Source: Candidatus Desulfarcum epimagneticum
GTDB taxonomy: Bacteria > Desulfobacterota > Desulfobacteria > Desulfobacterales > CR-1
Length of the DNA stretch: 64,000 nt
Assembly: GCA_900659855.1 (NCBI GenBank)
Contig: CAACVI010000023.1
Coordinates: 186,001-250,000, forward strand
Direction of reading: 5' to 3'
Notes under the pieces: model-generated
Seen by the model: the letters and a program-made list of their open reading frames with translations, nothing else
What the model was told of the DNA's origin: nothing
Database searches by the model: none
Shown: positions 43,252 through 52,111 of the stretch, piece by piece
Position numbering within the stretch: the stretch's first letter is position 1
Layout: every line of letters begins with the position of its first letter
Program-made: the position numbers and the translations under genes

Positions 43252-44247
43252 ATGGTGATTGTCAAAACCCCCCTTCGCGTCAGCTTCGCGGGAGGGGGAT
43301 CGGATATGGCCGATTTTTATTTAAAAGAGCCCGGCAAGGTGGTGAGCGCCGCCATAGATAAATTTGTTTACGCCATCGTCAAAGAGCGTTTTGACGACGA
43401 TATCTACATCAACTATTCCAGAAAGGAATGCGTGTCCGCCGTGTCGGACATCCGGCACGACCTGGTCCGGGAGGCCATGAAGAGCGCCGGGGTGGAAAAA
43501 GGAATCGAGCTGACCACCCTGGCGGACATCCCTTCCTCGGGCTCGGGCCTGGGCAGTTCCAGCGCCGTGACCGTGGCGCTGCTCCATGTCCTTTACGCCT
43601 ACCGGAACATCCTGGTCACGGCCGAGCGTCTCGCCGAAGAGGCCTGCCGGATCGAGATCGACATACTGGGAAAGCCCATCGGAAAACAGGACCAGTTCGC
43701 CGCCGCCTACGGCGGGGTCAACCGTTTCGTCTTTTTGCCCGACGGATCGGTGGACCGCCTTCCTTTGGCCATGTCCGGGAAAGAAAAAAGGGATTTCGCC
43801 TCTCTTCTTTTTCTGTATTACACCGGCATCTCCCGAAAGGCCGACGCCATCTTGTCGGTCCAGAAAACCAACCTGGCGTCCTCGGACAAAAGAGCGGCCA
43901 TGAGAAAAATGGTCGCTTTGGCCGATGAGTTCGCCGACGCCATGGAAGCCGGGGACATCGGGTCCTGCGGCCGGATACTGGATGAAAACTGGCGGCTCAA
44001 GCAGACCATGGCCTCTTCCATCAGCAACGACGAGATCCGGGGCATGTATGACGCCGCGAAAAAAGCCGGGGCGCTGGGGGGCAAGATCGCGGGCGCCGGC
44101 GGGGGCGGTTTCATGCTTTTGATGGCCGGGCGTCAAAATCAGGCGGCGGTTTTTGAGTCCATGAAAGGCCGCCGGGAGCTGCCTTTCATGTTTGAAAACA
44201 GCGGAAGCAAGGTGATCTTTGACGACCGGTCTTATTCGAGCAAGTGA
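43252..44247 (+). CDS. GHMP kinase, D-glycero-D-manno-heptose 7-phosphate kinase (HddA)-like
   Basis: This 331-residue sugar kinase begins MVIVKTPLRVSFAGGGSDMADFY, has the GHMP ATP loop IPSSGSGLGSSSAVTVALL near residue 95, GKPIGKQDQFAAAYGG near residue 140 and the C-terminal KIAGAGGGGFMLL. These features agree with HddA, which phosphorylates heptose 7-phosphate at C1. With the GmhA-like isomerase (12568) and nucleotidyltransferase (11771) it could supply GDP-heptose. It follows lptD after 27 bases. Confidence 0.85.
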   Translation: MVIVKTPLRVSFAGGGSDMADFYLKEPGKVVSAAIDKFVYAIVKERFDDDIYINYSRKECVSAVSDIRHDLVREAMKSAGVEKGIELTTLADIPSSGSGLGSSSAVTVALLHVLYAYRNILVTAERLAEEACRIEIDILGKPIGKQDQFAAAYGGVNRFVFLPDGSVDRLPLAMSGKEKRDFASLLFLYYTGISRKADAILSVQKTNLASSDKRAAMRKMVALADEFADAMEAGDIGSCGRILDENWRLKQTMASSISNDEIRGMYDAAKKAGALGGKIAGAGGGGFMLLMAGRQNQAAVFESMKGRRELPFMFENSGSKVIFDDRSYSSK

Positions 44248-44307
44248 CGGGGGCGTCGATTTTATCCTGGGCCTTTGCGTTCAGGGCGAAGCATGGGAGA
44301 GCATTGC

Positions 44308-46035
44308 ATGGATATCAACCTGAGCATTATTGATCAGCGTGTCGGGAAAATCGCGGAAGATTTTCGGGCGGGTCTGGAAGATCAGGTCGGGTCAAGGCTT
44401 GACGATGAGCGGGCGTTTTCCGCCGCTTTCACGCTGCTTTGCGTCAAAGCGGTTTTGGATATTGAATTTGACGAAGCCCTTGAATATATAACGGAAGGCG
44501 GAGACGACGGCGGGGTGGACGCCCTGCATGTCGGGGATATTCAGGATGGCGAATTCACTGTGTCTTTGTTTCAGTCCAAATACCGCCGAAAGCTGGACGG
44601 CGAATCCAACTTTCAGGAGAGCGCCGTCATCAAAATGCTTCATGCCATCGGGTCCATTTTCGACCCGGACAAGGAGATTTCTCTGAGGAAAAATCTGCTG
44701 GCAAGGGTCGAAGAGATTCGTTCCCTGGTTCGGGATGGCAATATTCCGACGGTTCGGGTATTTCTTTGCAACAATGGAAAAAAATGGACCGGGAAAACCC
44801 GGGAAAAAATGGACGCCGCAGGCTTCGGCGCCCAGGTGGTCTGGCGGCATTTGAATCATGCCGGGCTGGTGAATCTCTTTCAGGCGCAAAAACCGGTGAA
44901 TGAAACGATCAGCCTGCATGGAAAGGCGGTTGTGGAGGAGTTTAATTTTCGGCGGGTGTTGATCGGGAAGATGTCGGTTCAAGGAATCAGGGATTTGTTT
45001 GAAAATCATGGGGAGCGCCTTTTGGAGCGCAATGTTCGCCGGTACCTGGGTTTGCATAAAAACCGGGTCAACAAGGGAATCAAACACACTTTGCTGGACG
45101 CGGACCAGCGGCAGAATTTTTATTTCTACAACAACGGCGTCACCATGATCTGCGCGAAGTTTCGGCACAGCGCGTTGCAGGAACAGAATTTTTCCGTGCG
45201 GATTGAGGATTTGCAGATCATTAACGGCGCTCAGACCTGCATGACGATCCAGGAAACCCTGACCCAAAATCCCGGCGCTTATGACGAGGCGTTTGCGCTG
45301 GTCAGACTCTATGAACTCGGGGACGAAGATGAGAGACTGGCCCATCAGATCACATACGCCACCAACAGTCAGAACCCGGTGGATTTGCGGGACTTGCGCT
45401 CCAATGATCCATTGCAGGCCAAACTTGAGGAAGCGGTGGCGGGGCTGGGCTACCAGTACAAACGCAAACGCGACTCATCGCCCGGCTCTTCCCGGACCAT
45501 CCCGGTCAATGTGGCCGCCAGCGCCGTTTTGACGGTCTGGCGCCGAAAACCCCATGTGGCGAAATTTCGAGCCAAAGAGCTTTTCGGCAAATATTACGAC
45601 ACTATTTTTAATGACGGCCTTAACGCCGCTCAGCTGATCATGGCGACGCTGATTTATCGGCATGTGGACAGCGAGAGGAAAAAACGCTCCGCAAGCGGCG
45701 ACGCGCCAAGGTTTTTGCCCTATGCCAACCATTTTCTTTCCATGATTCTCGGGGAGCGCCTGTTGATCGACAATGGCATTGGCTGCGAGGACCTGGACCA
45801 TCGAAATTTTATATCCGTCAAAGATTATTTTGAGACTCACAAATCCGAACTTTACACCCGGTCTGTGTCGCGCCTGAAAAAGGCGCTGGGCAAAATTGGA
45901 CTGGGCGATGAAAATGTGTCCCTTCAGCGTCTGGCCGCGGCGTTTCGCAGGGGCGATCTGCTTGAGATTCTTGCTCTGGAGACTGTCCAGAGCCTCCTGC
46001 GCCGATTGGAGAATAATCCGGGGGGCAATCTATGA
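44308..46035 (+). CDS. AIPR-family phage-defence protein
   Basis: This 575-residue protein belongs to the AIPR (abortive phage infection) family. The N-terminal domain holds a PD-(D/E)xK-like nuclease site: GGDDGGVDALHVGD (Asp71) and VSLFQSKYRRK (Gln89-Ser-Lys91). The AIPR core follows with FYFYNNGVTMICAKF, LQIINGAQTCMTIQETL and ITYATNSQNPVDLRDLRSND (about 270-370). The ATG at 44308 has GGGAGAG upstream; earlier in-frame codons at 44275 or 44293 lie too close to the GHMP stop. It stands alone among housekeeping genes, followed by a repeat-like sequence (46033-46050), suggesting a separate insertion. Confidence 0.8.
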   Translation: MDINLSIIDQRVGKIAEDFRAGLEDQVGSRLDDERAFSAAFTLLCVKAVLDIEFDEALEYITEGGDDGGVDALHVGDIQDGEFTVSLFQSKYRRKLDGESNFQESAVIKMLHAIGSIFDPDKEISLRKNLLARVEEIRSLVRDGNIPTVRVFLCNNGKKWTGKTREKMDAAGFGAQVVWRHLNHAGLVNLFQAQKPVNETISLHGKAVVEEFNFRRVLIGKMSVQGIRDLFENHGERLLERNVRRYLGLHKNRVNKGIKHTLLDADQRQNFYFYNNGVTMICAKFRHSALQEQNFSVRIEDLQIINGAQTCMTIQETLTQNPGAYDEAFALVRLYELGDEDERLAHQITYATNSQNPVDLRDLRSNDPLQAKLEEAVAGLGYQYKRKRDSSPGSSRTIPVNVAASAVLTVWRRKPHVAKFRAKELFGKYYDTIFNDGLNAAQLIMATLIYRHVDSERKKRSASGDAPRFLPYANHFLSMILGERLLIDNGIGCEDLDHRNFISVKDYFETHKSELYTRSVSRLKKALGKIGLGDENVSLQRLAAAFRRGDLLEILALETVQSLLRRLENNPGGNL

Positions 46036-46050
46036 CGGCATCGTAAAAAG
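46033..46050. repeat. Copy of the palindrome end sequence
   Basis: ATGACGGCATCGTAAAAA resembles the arms of the 39958-40080 palindrome read on the opposite strand (GACAGCATCGTAAAAA). It overlaps the AIPR stop codon. Confidence 0.45.
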
Positions 46051-46055
46051 CGGGG

Positions 46056-47249
46056 TCAGCGCATCTCGTATTTAACCAGCCTTCCGTCAAGCCCGCCGGC
46101 CTTGATGGGTTTTTTCCAGGATGCCTTCAACCCCATGTTTTTGATAAACTTCCGTTCCCCGAAATAAATAAAAGCCACAGAGCCTTTGCATTTTTGTTTC
46201 AAAAAATCGCCGAATTTTTTATAAAACATTCCAAGGTTCCGGTCTTTGCCCATCCGAATGCCATAAGGCGGGTTGGTGGTGATGACATGATTTTTGAGGG
46301 GGGACAGCGTTAAGAAGTCCGCCCGCTCAACGCCGACCTTATTTCCGTGATGGAGCCCCATCAGGTTTGTCCGGGCCGCGCGGACAGCCTCCGAAGACAC
46401 ATCGCTGCCGGCGATGAGCCCCGCGGGCGCTTCCCGGATTTGTCCGTCGGCCTCTTTTTTCACCTGTTTCCAGACGTCGCGGTTAAAGTCCGGCAGACAT
46501 TCAAAACCGAACCGGCTCCTGAAAATGCCGGGGGGAATATGGGCCTGCCGCATGAGGGCTTCGCATAAAAGCGTTCCCGATCCGCACAAAGGATCATACA
46601 GCGGAACAGAGCCGTCCCACCCGCTGTATCGGATAATCGCGGCGGCCACGGTCTCCCGCATGGGCGCGGACACGGTCTCCTCTCTGTATCCTCTTTTGTG
46701 AAGCGCGGCGCCGGAAGTGTCGAGGCTGAGCACGGCCCTGTCTTTTCGGATATGGATGTTGAGCTGGATATTGGGATTTTTGGGAGACACATCCGGGCGC
46801 TGGCCGGTTTTTTCCCTGAAGTAGTCGGCCACCGCGTCTTTAACGCGAAGGGAGGCGTACTTTGAATGCGAAATCCCGCTGTCGGACACATTCCCCGACA
46901 CGGCAAAGGTTCTGCCTCTTGAAAAAAAATCTTCCCACTGGATTTTTTTGACTTCCTGATACAAGATATCGTCATCGGGGCAATCGAACGATTTCAACGG
47001 CGCCAGGCACCGTGAAAGAAGCCGGGACAGATAATTGATTCGATACAGGGCGGGCGGGTCCGCCTTGAAGTAAATCCCGCTGAATTCCGGGCGGACATCA
47101 TCGGCGCCAAGCTCAGACAGCTCGTCCGCGGCGGCTTCTTTTAAACCGTCGGCCACCTGGGCGAAATAACGGCGATTCTCCTGATACGGATAGGTTTTGG
47201 GGGGCGGTTTTTTTCTGAGTCGATGATTGCCCCGGGGATTTGATAACAT
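46056..47249 (-). CDS. THUMP-domain rRNA/RNA methyltransferase, RlmL N-half-like
   Basis: This 397-residue protein has a THUMP RNA-binding domain (about 25-180) and a Rossmann methyltransferase domain with LYDPLCGSGTLLCEALM near residue 220 and the catalytic VITTNPPYGIRMGKD near residue 320. This is the N-terminal part of RlmL (23S rRNA m2G2445), without the RlmK half; many bacteria have this short form. The first 20 residues are basic and proline-rich. It reads towards the AIPR gene. The exact RNA target is not certain. Confidence 0.85.
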   Translation of the reverse strand: MLSNPRGNHRLRKKPPPKTYPYQENRRYFAQVADGLKEAAADELSELGADDVRPEFSGIYFKADPPALYRINYLSRLLSRCLAPLKSFDCPDDDILYQEVKKIQWEDFFSRGRTFAVSGNVSDSGISHSKYASLRVKDAVADYFREKTGQRPDVSPKNPNIQLNIHIRKDRAVLSLDTSGAALHKRGYREETVSAPMRETVAAAIIRYSGWDGSVPLYDPLCGSGTLLCEALMRQAHIPPGIFRSRFGFECLPDFNRDVWKQVKKEADGQIREAPAGLIAGSDVSSEAVRAARTNLMGLHHGNKVGVERADFLTLSPLKNHVITTNPPYGIRMGKDRNLGMFYKKFGDFLKQKCKGSVAFIYFGERKFIKNMGLKASWKKPIKAGGLDGRLVKYEMR

Positions 47250-47341
47250 TTTTTTATCGCTTTCGTTTCAGTGGGTCCGGACCCGGCGCTTGAGATATTG
47301 CCGGGTCATTTCAAATCTCTCACAGCGCTTTTCCATGCGCG

Positions 47342-47410
47342 CCTGAACAGGCGTCGGGAAACGGCCCCAAAGCCGGCGTCCGCGCCTTGTTCAGGGGCTC
47401 GGCTTTGGGG
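47342..47410. repeat. Two interleaved inverted repeats downstream of the cupin gene
   Basis: CCTGAACAGGCG (47342-47353) pairs with CGCCTTGTTCAGG (47383-47395), and CCCCAAAGCCG (47365-47375) pairs with CGGCTTTGGGG (47400-47410). The pairs interlock, so RNA from the cupin gene could form either hairpin or a pseudoknot. Role unknown; it may end the transcript. Confidence 0.55.
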
Positions 47411-47414
47411 CGCG

Positions 47415-47759
47415 TCAGGTCTTTTCCGCGTATCGGTCCTGGTCCTCGAACACGTCGATGACCCAGGTTTTTTTGTGAAACACGGCGGAGTGGACCGCGT
47501 TTCCAGGGATAAAATAATGATCGCCTTTTTGGCATGCCCGCGATTCTCCCTCGATGGTCAGCTCCATCTCGCCTTCCACCACCACGCCCCACTGGGCCCC
47601 GTGGCTGTGCGCCGGGATCTCGCCGATGGCCTCGATTTCAAAGAACACGGTCTGGACCCGGGGGCCCTGGGATATCCAGCCCCGGACCCCCTCGAAGGGA
47701 ATGTCCGCCTCCGGAAGACCGGTGATCAATTCTGAAAAAACGCCGGGCTCTTTTAACAT
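47415..47759 (-). CDS. Small cupin-domain protein
   Basis: This 114-residue single cupin has metal-ligand motifs GEIPAHSHGAQWGVVVEGE near residue 46 and IPGNAVHSAVFHKK near residue 84. Such proteins bind a metal and serve as isomerases, dioxygenases or sensors; the reaction is unknown here. GGAG eight bases before the ATG at 47759 supports this start. It is 19 bases downstream of rubrerythrin. Confidence 0.82.
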   Translation of the reverse strand: MLKEPGVFSELITGLPEADIPFEGVRGWISQGPRVQTVFFEIEAIGEIPAHSHGAQWGVVVEGEMELTIEGESRACQKGDHYFIPGNAVHSAVFHKKTWVIDVFEDQDRYAEKT

Positions 47760-47778
47760 GGCATGATCTCCTGTTTCT

Positions 47779-48354
47779 TTAAACGGGGTCGCATAAAACC
47801 TCAAAATGGCCCTGCGGGCGCAGACAGGCCGGGCACTGTTTCGGCGCGTCCGGCCCTTCATGGAGATACCCGCAGTTCCCGCATCGCCAGACCGCCCCTT
47901 CGTCTTTTCTGAATATTTTTCCGGACCGGACGCGCCTCGCCAGGGCCGCAAAGAGCGTTTCATGATGCCTTTCCGCCACAATAATGGCGTCCCAGGTCTC
48001 GGCGGCGCGCTCGTAATTCTCCTCCCGGGCCACCGCCGCGAAACCGGGATACAGCCGGCTGTGCACATGGTTTTCAAGATCGGCCGAGGCGATGAGGTTG
48101 TCGTATGTGCCCTTTATGACGCCGGTGAGAAAGGTGGCGGTGACTTCAAGCTCGCCCCCGTTGAAAAATTTAAAAAACCGAAGGGCGTGCTCAAATTCCT
48201 GTCTCGCCGTTTCAGCGAAAATTTTGGATATTTGCATGTATCCGTCTTTTTTCGCCTGATCGGCGAAAAAAAGATACCGGTTGTTGGCCTGGGACTCAAA
48301 GGCAAACGAAACCAGCAGGTTCTTCGCGGTCCGGCTTTCTTTGAACTGGGTCAT
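47779..48354 (-). CDS. Rubrerythrin
   Basis: This 191-residue protein reduces hydrogen peroxide in anaerobes. The diiron domain (residues 1-140) has FAFESQANNRYLFFAD, ETARQEFEHALRFFKFF and WDAIIVAERHHETLF, giving the ExxH ligands. The C-terminal rubredoxin module has CGNCGYLHEG and CPACLRPQGHF for one iron. An NADH-linked partner is not adjacent, but a ferredoxin is 42 bases upstream. Confidence 0.93.
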   Translation of the reverse strand: MTQFKESRTAKNLLVSFAFESQANNRYLFFADQAKKDGYMQISKIFAETARQEFEHALRFFKFFNGGELEVTATFLTGVIKGTYDNLIASADLENHVHSRLYPGFAAVAREENYERAAETWDAIIVAERHHETLFAALARRVRSGKIFRKDEGAVWRCGNCGYLHEGPDAPKQCPACLRPQGHFEVLCDPV

Positions 48355-48396
48355 GTCGCCGCCTCCCTTTCATTTTCATTGCGCGCGATGGGGCTC

Positions 48397-48588
48397 TTAT
48401 TCCTCGATTTCGATGGCGTCCGCGCCGCACTCGTCGGCGGCCCGCCTTGCCACGTCCTGGTATTGTTCCGGGATATCATCGAATTTGACGATGGATTTCA
48501 ATTCGTTTTCGTCATACTCGAACACCTCCGGGCAAAGATTGTTGCAGTTTCGGTCTCCCATACAGTTTTTGGTGATGGTCACTTTCAT
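48397..48588 (-). CDS. Small single-cluster ferredoxin with Asp ligand
   Basis: This 63-residue ferredoxin carries the motif CMGDRNCNNLCPEVFEY at residues 9-25 and a remote Cys at 54. The spacing C-x2-D-x2-C-x3-CP with a distal Cys equals that of Pyrococcus furiosus ferredoxin, in which Asp takes the place of one Cys ligand of a [4Fe-4S] cluster that can convert to [3Fe-4S]. The ATG at 48588 has GGAGG upstream. It is the first gene before rubrerythrin and probably feeds it electrons. Confidence 0.85.
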   Translation of the reverse strand: MKVTITKNCMGDRNCNNLCPEVFEYDENELKSIVKFDDIPEQYQDVARRAADECGADAIEIEE

Positions 48589-48619
48589 AATCGCTTCCTC
48601 CGTTTCCAGGTTTAAGTTT

Positions 48620-48638
48620 GATAAACTCGTAAAAAAGC
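48620..48638. repeat. Short intergenic repeat, copy C
   Basis: GATAAACTCGTAAAAAAGC repeats the sequence at 39934-39952. Confidence 0.6.
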
Positions 48639-48661
48639 TTGGGATGGCTAAGGGCGCGCGG

Positions 48662-49318
48662 TCATTCGCCCCAGTCTTCGGGTGACAACGTGTTAAAGCG
48701 GGAGATGGTTTTCCCGGCATCGCCTTTCAGTTGATAATAGTGGTCTTCATATATGTTCCATCTGCAAAGATCGATGGGGGTCACCTCCGAGGCGTTCACG
48801 CTTTTGACGGCGCCCGCCATTTCCAGGCCGGCCGCCACCAGCTCGGAACAAAAAAAACGGCTGAAATCTTCCCTGTTGTAAGCGGAGCCATGACGGTCGA
48901 ATGGGAGTTCGTCAAGGGCGTCGATGGCGGATTTTACGGCCTGGGAAAAATCATAGGGCTTTTTTTCCCGGGCCTGGTTGAATAAAAAATCAAAAAAGGC
49001 TTTTGGGTCAAACGCGTTTTTTCGAATCCCTTCGGACAAAGGAAGCCACCACAGCTCGCCGTCATATTCATGGAGCCGGTCGCTGAATCGGGAGATATGC
49101 ACGCCGTTGGACGATGTGGACTCGATGATCTGGTTGAAAAACCGGTCGCCTTCATCGCCAAGCGCCCGGGTCTGGATAATCGTCCCGATATGAGAGATGT
49201 TTGAAAACGTGGCGAATTTGACGATTTCGGAAAAATAGCCCTTGCCGCCGAACGCGATGACATCTCCCGGCCTCATTAATTTCCTGGCTTCATCGTATGA
49301 GATGGGTTTGACGGACAT
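48662..49318 (-). CDS. YiiX/YebB-like permuted papain-fold hydrolase
   Basis: This 218-residue protein has the pattern of permuted NlpC/P60-type enzymes: MRPGDVIAFGG near residue 16, the His in FSNISHIGTII near residue 42, and the Cys in RFFCSELVAAGLE near residue 165. The order His before Cys is what defines the permuted group. Family members cleave lipids or peptide-type amides at the envelope, but no signal peptide is seen here. GGGAGGAAAAG precedes the ATG at 49318. Confidence 0.75.
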   Translation of the reverse strand: MSVKPISYDEARKLMRPGDVIAFGGKGYFSEIVKFATFSNISHIGTIIQTRALGDEGDRFFNQIIESTSSNGVHISRFSDRLHEYDGELWWLPLSEGIRKNAFDPKAFFDFLFNQAREKKPYDFSQAVKSAIDALDELPFDRHGSAYNREDFSRFFCSELVAAGLEMAGAVKSVNASEVTPIDLCRWNIYEDHYYQLKGDAGKTISRFNTLSPEDWGE

Positions 49319-49662
49319 CTTTTCCTCCCTGGTTTTTCTCATCCCGCAAAAGGCAGGGCCCGCGACGCGACTTCGGGCGGGCCGCCGAAAACAGCCCATA
49401 CATCTTTTAAAAAAAACAATTACTTGACAAACCGGACAATGTCAAACATAAAAAAATGTCAAAGACCTCGCCGGGCGCTCCGGCGCGATTTTTTTTGAAT
49501 TTTTTTTCAATGCCTTCTCTTTTGAGGCCCGGCATGGTATATCCGTCCGGGGTCCGGAAAGGGGCAAACGAAAGAAAAACCGCCGGGATATGCCGGGATA
49601 TGACAGAACATGAAGGTTCAACCCATTGAATTCAAAGGATTTAAAATAAACCACGCGGAGGC
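49319..49662. other. Intergenic region between divergent genes
   Basis: No gene supported. It contains three TTTGACA/TTGTCAA-type boxes around 49424-49465, one on the minus strand giving TTGACA-17-TAATTG in front of the YiiX-like gene, and a direct repeat GCCGGGATAT near 49582-49602. Promoters for both flanking genes are expected here. Confidence 0.4.
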
Positions 49663-51666
49663 ATGATGAAAGATCCCCTGTTTACCCCGATCACCATCAA
49701 TCACCTGGAGATTGAAAACCGAATCTGTCTGCCGGCCATGCATCTGGGCATGGCCCGGGAATTCGAAGTCACCGACCAGATCGTCGATTTTTACGCGCAA
49801 AGGGCCAAGGGCCGTCCCGGCCTGATTTGCGCGGGATATGCAACGGTGGATGAGCTGTCCGGAAACACGCAGAACATCGGCGCCCATGACGACCGCTTTA
49901 TCCCCGGGCTGGCGAGGCTCGCCTCGGCCATCAAAGACAACGGCTCCCTGGCCGCGCTTCAGATCAACCATGCGGGCCGGTATAATTTTTCGTTTTTCCT
50001 CGACGGCAAGCAGCCCGTGGCGCCGTCCGCCGTGGCGTCAAGGATGACCGGTGAAACCCCGAAAGAGATGACGGTCGAAGAAATCAGACAGACGGCGGCC
50101 TCATTCGCCGAAGCCGCCGGCCGCGTTCAAAAAGCGGGCTTTGACGCCGTGGAGATCCTCAGCGGCACCGGATATCTCATCAGCGAGTTTTTGTCCCCGC
50201 TCACCAACCTGCGGACCGATGAGTATGGCGGGAGCATGGAAAACCGCATGCGGTTCGGGATAGAGATTGTCCGCGCGGTCCGGGAATCCGTGGGGCCTGA
50301 TTTCCCCCTGATGGTTCGGATGAACGGAAATGACTTCATGCCCGGCGGAAATACCCGCCGGGAGCTGATCGAATACGCAAAAGCCCTGTCGGACGGGCCT
50401 GTGGACGCCCTTTGCGTCAATGTCGGGTGGCATGAGGCCCGGGTGCCCCAAATCGTGGCCCGGGTGCCGAGAGGGGCCTTTGTCTATCTCGCCCGGGGGA
50501 TCAAAGAGGCGGTGGATGTTCCCGTGATCGCCAGCCACAGGATCAATGACCCGGACACGGCCCGGAATGTCATCCGGGAAGGCTTTTGCGACATGGCGGC
50601 CATGGGCCGCTCCCTGATCGCGGATCCCATGCTTCCCGAAAAAGCGCGCCGGGGAAAGGAAAACGAAATCGTTCACTGCGTGGCGTGCGCCCAGGGCTGC
50701 TTTGACAACCTGTTCAAACTCAAGCATGTGGAGTGCCTGTGCAATCCCATGGCGGGTTATGAGACAAAGGAAAACGCCGCGCCCGCCCCGTCCCCGAAAA
50801 GAGTCATGGTCATCGGGGGCGGTCCCGCCGGCATGAGCGCGGCGTTGACCGCGAGCCGAAAGGGACATCGGGTCACTTTGCATGAAAGCTCGGACAGACT
50901 GGGGGGCCAGCTTCACCTGGCCGCCGCGCCCCCGGGAAGAGAGGAGTTTTCGCAGTTTGCCCGGGACCTTGAGGAACAGCTGAAAGCGAGCCGAATCCCC
51001 GTGTTTTTGAGCCGGGACGTGGACGAAGCGCTCTTTAAAGAGGAAAAGCCCGATTTCGTCCTGCTGGCCACAGGCGCGAAACCCGTGGCGCCGCCCATTC
51101 CCGGTCTGGATTTGCCCCATGTGGCGGACGCCTGGGACGTTTTGGAGGACAAAGTCGAGACCGGCGAGCGCGTGGTCGTGATCGGGGGCGGCGCCGCAGG
51201 GGTGGAGACGGCCCTGTTTCTGGCTGAAAAAGGAACCATTCCGGCCCACGCGCTGAAGTTTCTTTGGGTCCACCAGGCGGAGACGCCCGAAACCCTTTTT
51301 GAACTGGCCACCCGGGGAACCAAAAAAGTCCGCCTCATTGAAATGACCGGGGATTTGGGAAAGGATATCGGGAAATCAACCCGGTGGGGCATGATGGGGG
51401 ACATGCGGCGGTTCGGCGTGAAAACCGTCACATCGGGAACCGTGGTGAAAATCACCGGGACCGGCGTGGAATACGAGAAAAACGGCGAGATCAATCAGGT
51501 TCCGGCGGACACCGTGGTGGTGGCGGCGGGCTCCGCGCCCCACAATCCTTTGGAGCCGCTTCTGGATCGGTTAAACATCCCTTGCCGGGTCGTCGGGGAC
51601 GCCCGGAAAATCGCCACCGCGTTTGACGCGGTTCATGACGGGCACAGGGCCGCCATGGAGATTTGA
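49663..51666 (+). CDS. OYE-family NADH:flavin oxidoreductase, 2,4-dienoyl-CoA reductase-like
   Basis: This 667-residue flavo-iron-sulfur enzyme has an N-terminal FMN barrel (1-330; LQINHAGRYN, EYGGSMENRMRF), a [4Fe-4S] motif HCVACAQGCFDN plus ECLCNP near 340-362, then FAD (VMVIGGGPAGMSAAL near 382) and NAD (VVVIGGGAAGVETAL near 505) domains. This is the layout of FadH, bile-acid and enoate reductases. Substrates could be unsaturated acyl-CoA or similar enones. GGAGG lies before two adjacent ATG codons, the second (49666) having the better distance. It is flanked by the tRNA-binding CsaA gene read in the opposite direction. Confidence 0.88.
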   Translation: MMKDPLFTPITINHLEIENRICLPAMHLGMAREFEVTDQIVDFYAQRAKGRPGLICAGYATVDELSGNTQNIGAHDDRFIPGLARLASAIKDNGSLAALQINHAGRYNFSFFLDGKQPVAPSAVASRMTGETPKEMTVEEIRQTAASFAEAAGRVQKAGFDAVEILSGTGYLISEFLSPLTNLRTDEYGGSMENRMRFGIEIVRAVRESVGPDFPLMVRMNGNDFMPGGNTRRELIEYAKALSDGPVDALCVNVGWHEARVPQIVARVPRGAFVYLARGIKEAVDVPVIASHRINDPDTARNVIREGFCDMAAMGRSLIADPMLPEKARRGKENEIVHCVACAQGCFDNLFKLKHVECLCNPMAGYETKENAAPAPSPKRVMVIGGGPAGMSAALTASRKGHRVTLHESSDRLGGQLHLAAAPPGREEFSQFARDLEEQLKASRIPVFLSRDVDEALFKEEKPDFVLLATGAKPVAPPIPGLDLPHVADAWDVLEDKVETGERVVVIGGGAAGVETALFLAEKGTIPAHALKFLWVHQAETPETLFELATRGTKKVRLIEMTGDLGKDIGKSTRWGMMGDMRRFGVKTVTSGTVVKITGTGVEYEKNGEINQVPADTVVVAAGSAPHNPLEPLLDRLNIPCRVVGDARKIATAFDAVHDGHRAAMEI

Positions 51667-51673
51667 CCGCGCG

Positions 51674-52012
51674 TCAGACCAGCCGCGCCCCGTTGGGAAC
51701 CTCGCCGTCCGGCGCGGCCAGCACAACGGCCCCATCCTCCCGGTGAAAGCCTGTCACAAGGCATTCCGACATGATGGGGCCGATCTGTTTGGGGGGAAAG
51801 TTGACCACGGCGATGACCTGTTTGCCCACAAGACTCTTTTTGGAATAAAGGTCCGTGATCCGGGCGCTGGATTTTTTAACGCCGGTTTTTCCGCCGAAAT
51901 CCACTTTCAGAATATAGGCGGGTTTTTTCGCCTCCGGAAAGTCCCGGACGTCCACGATGGTCCCGACTTCAAGCGCCACTTTTTCAAAATCGCTCCACTG
52001 GATATGGCCCAT
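51674..52012 (-). CDS. csaA: CsaA-like tRNA-binding domain protein
   Basis: This 112-residue OB-fold protein has DFEKVALEVGTIVDVRDFPEAKKPAYILKVDFG and QVIAVVNFPPKQIGPIMSECLVTGF, as in CsaA, a chaperone-like tRNA-binding dimer. It is the same fold as the C-terminal domain of the MetRS at 15982, but free-standing. Confidence 0.9.
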   Translation of the reverse strand: MGHIQWSDFEKVALEVGTIVDVRDFPEAKKPAYILKVDFGGKTGVKKSSARITDLYSKKSLVGKQVIAVVNFPPKQIGPIMSECLVTGFHREDGAVVLAAPDGEVPNGARLV

Positions 52013-52054
52013 GTTTCCCCTCTCATTGTCACAGTGTTTATTTTGGGTTGTTGA

Positions 52055-52089
52055 GCCTCCGGCCGGGAGGAAATCCGTCCGGCGGAGGC
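52055..52089 (-). terminator. Possible terminator hairpin after the small barrel gene
   Basis: GCCTCCGGCCGG (52055-52066) pairs with CCGGCGGAGGC (52079-52089) with one bulge. The T-run downstream on the minus strand is poor, so a terminator role is tentative. Confidence 0.35.
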
Positions 52090-52111
52090 GGACACGTCAT
52101 TGAAGACGTTA

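Noticed and set aside
49582-49602. Direct repeat GCCGGGATAT as an operator
   Set aside because: Only two copies, no dyad and no clear relation to a promoter.
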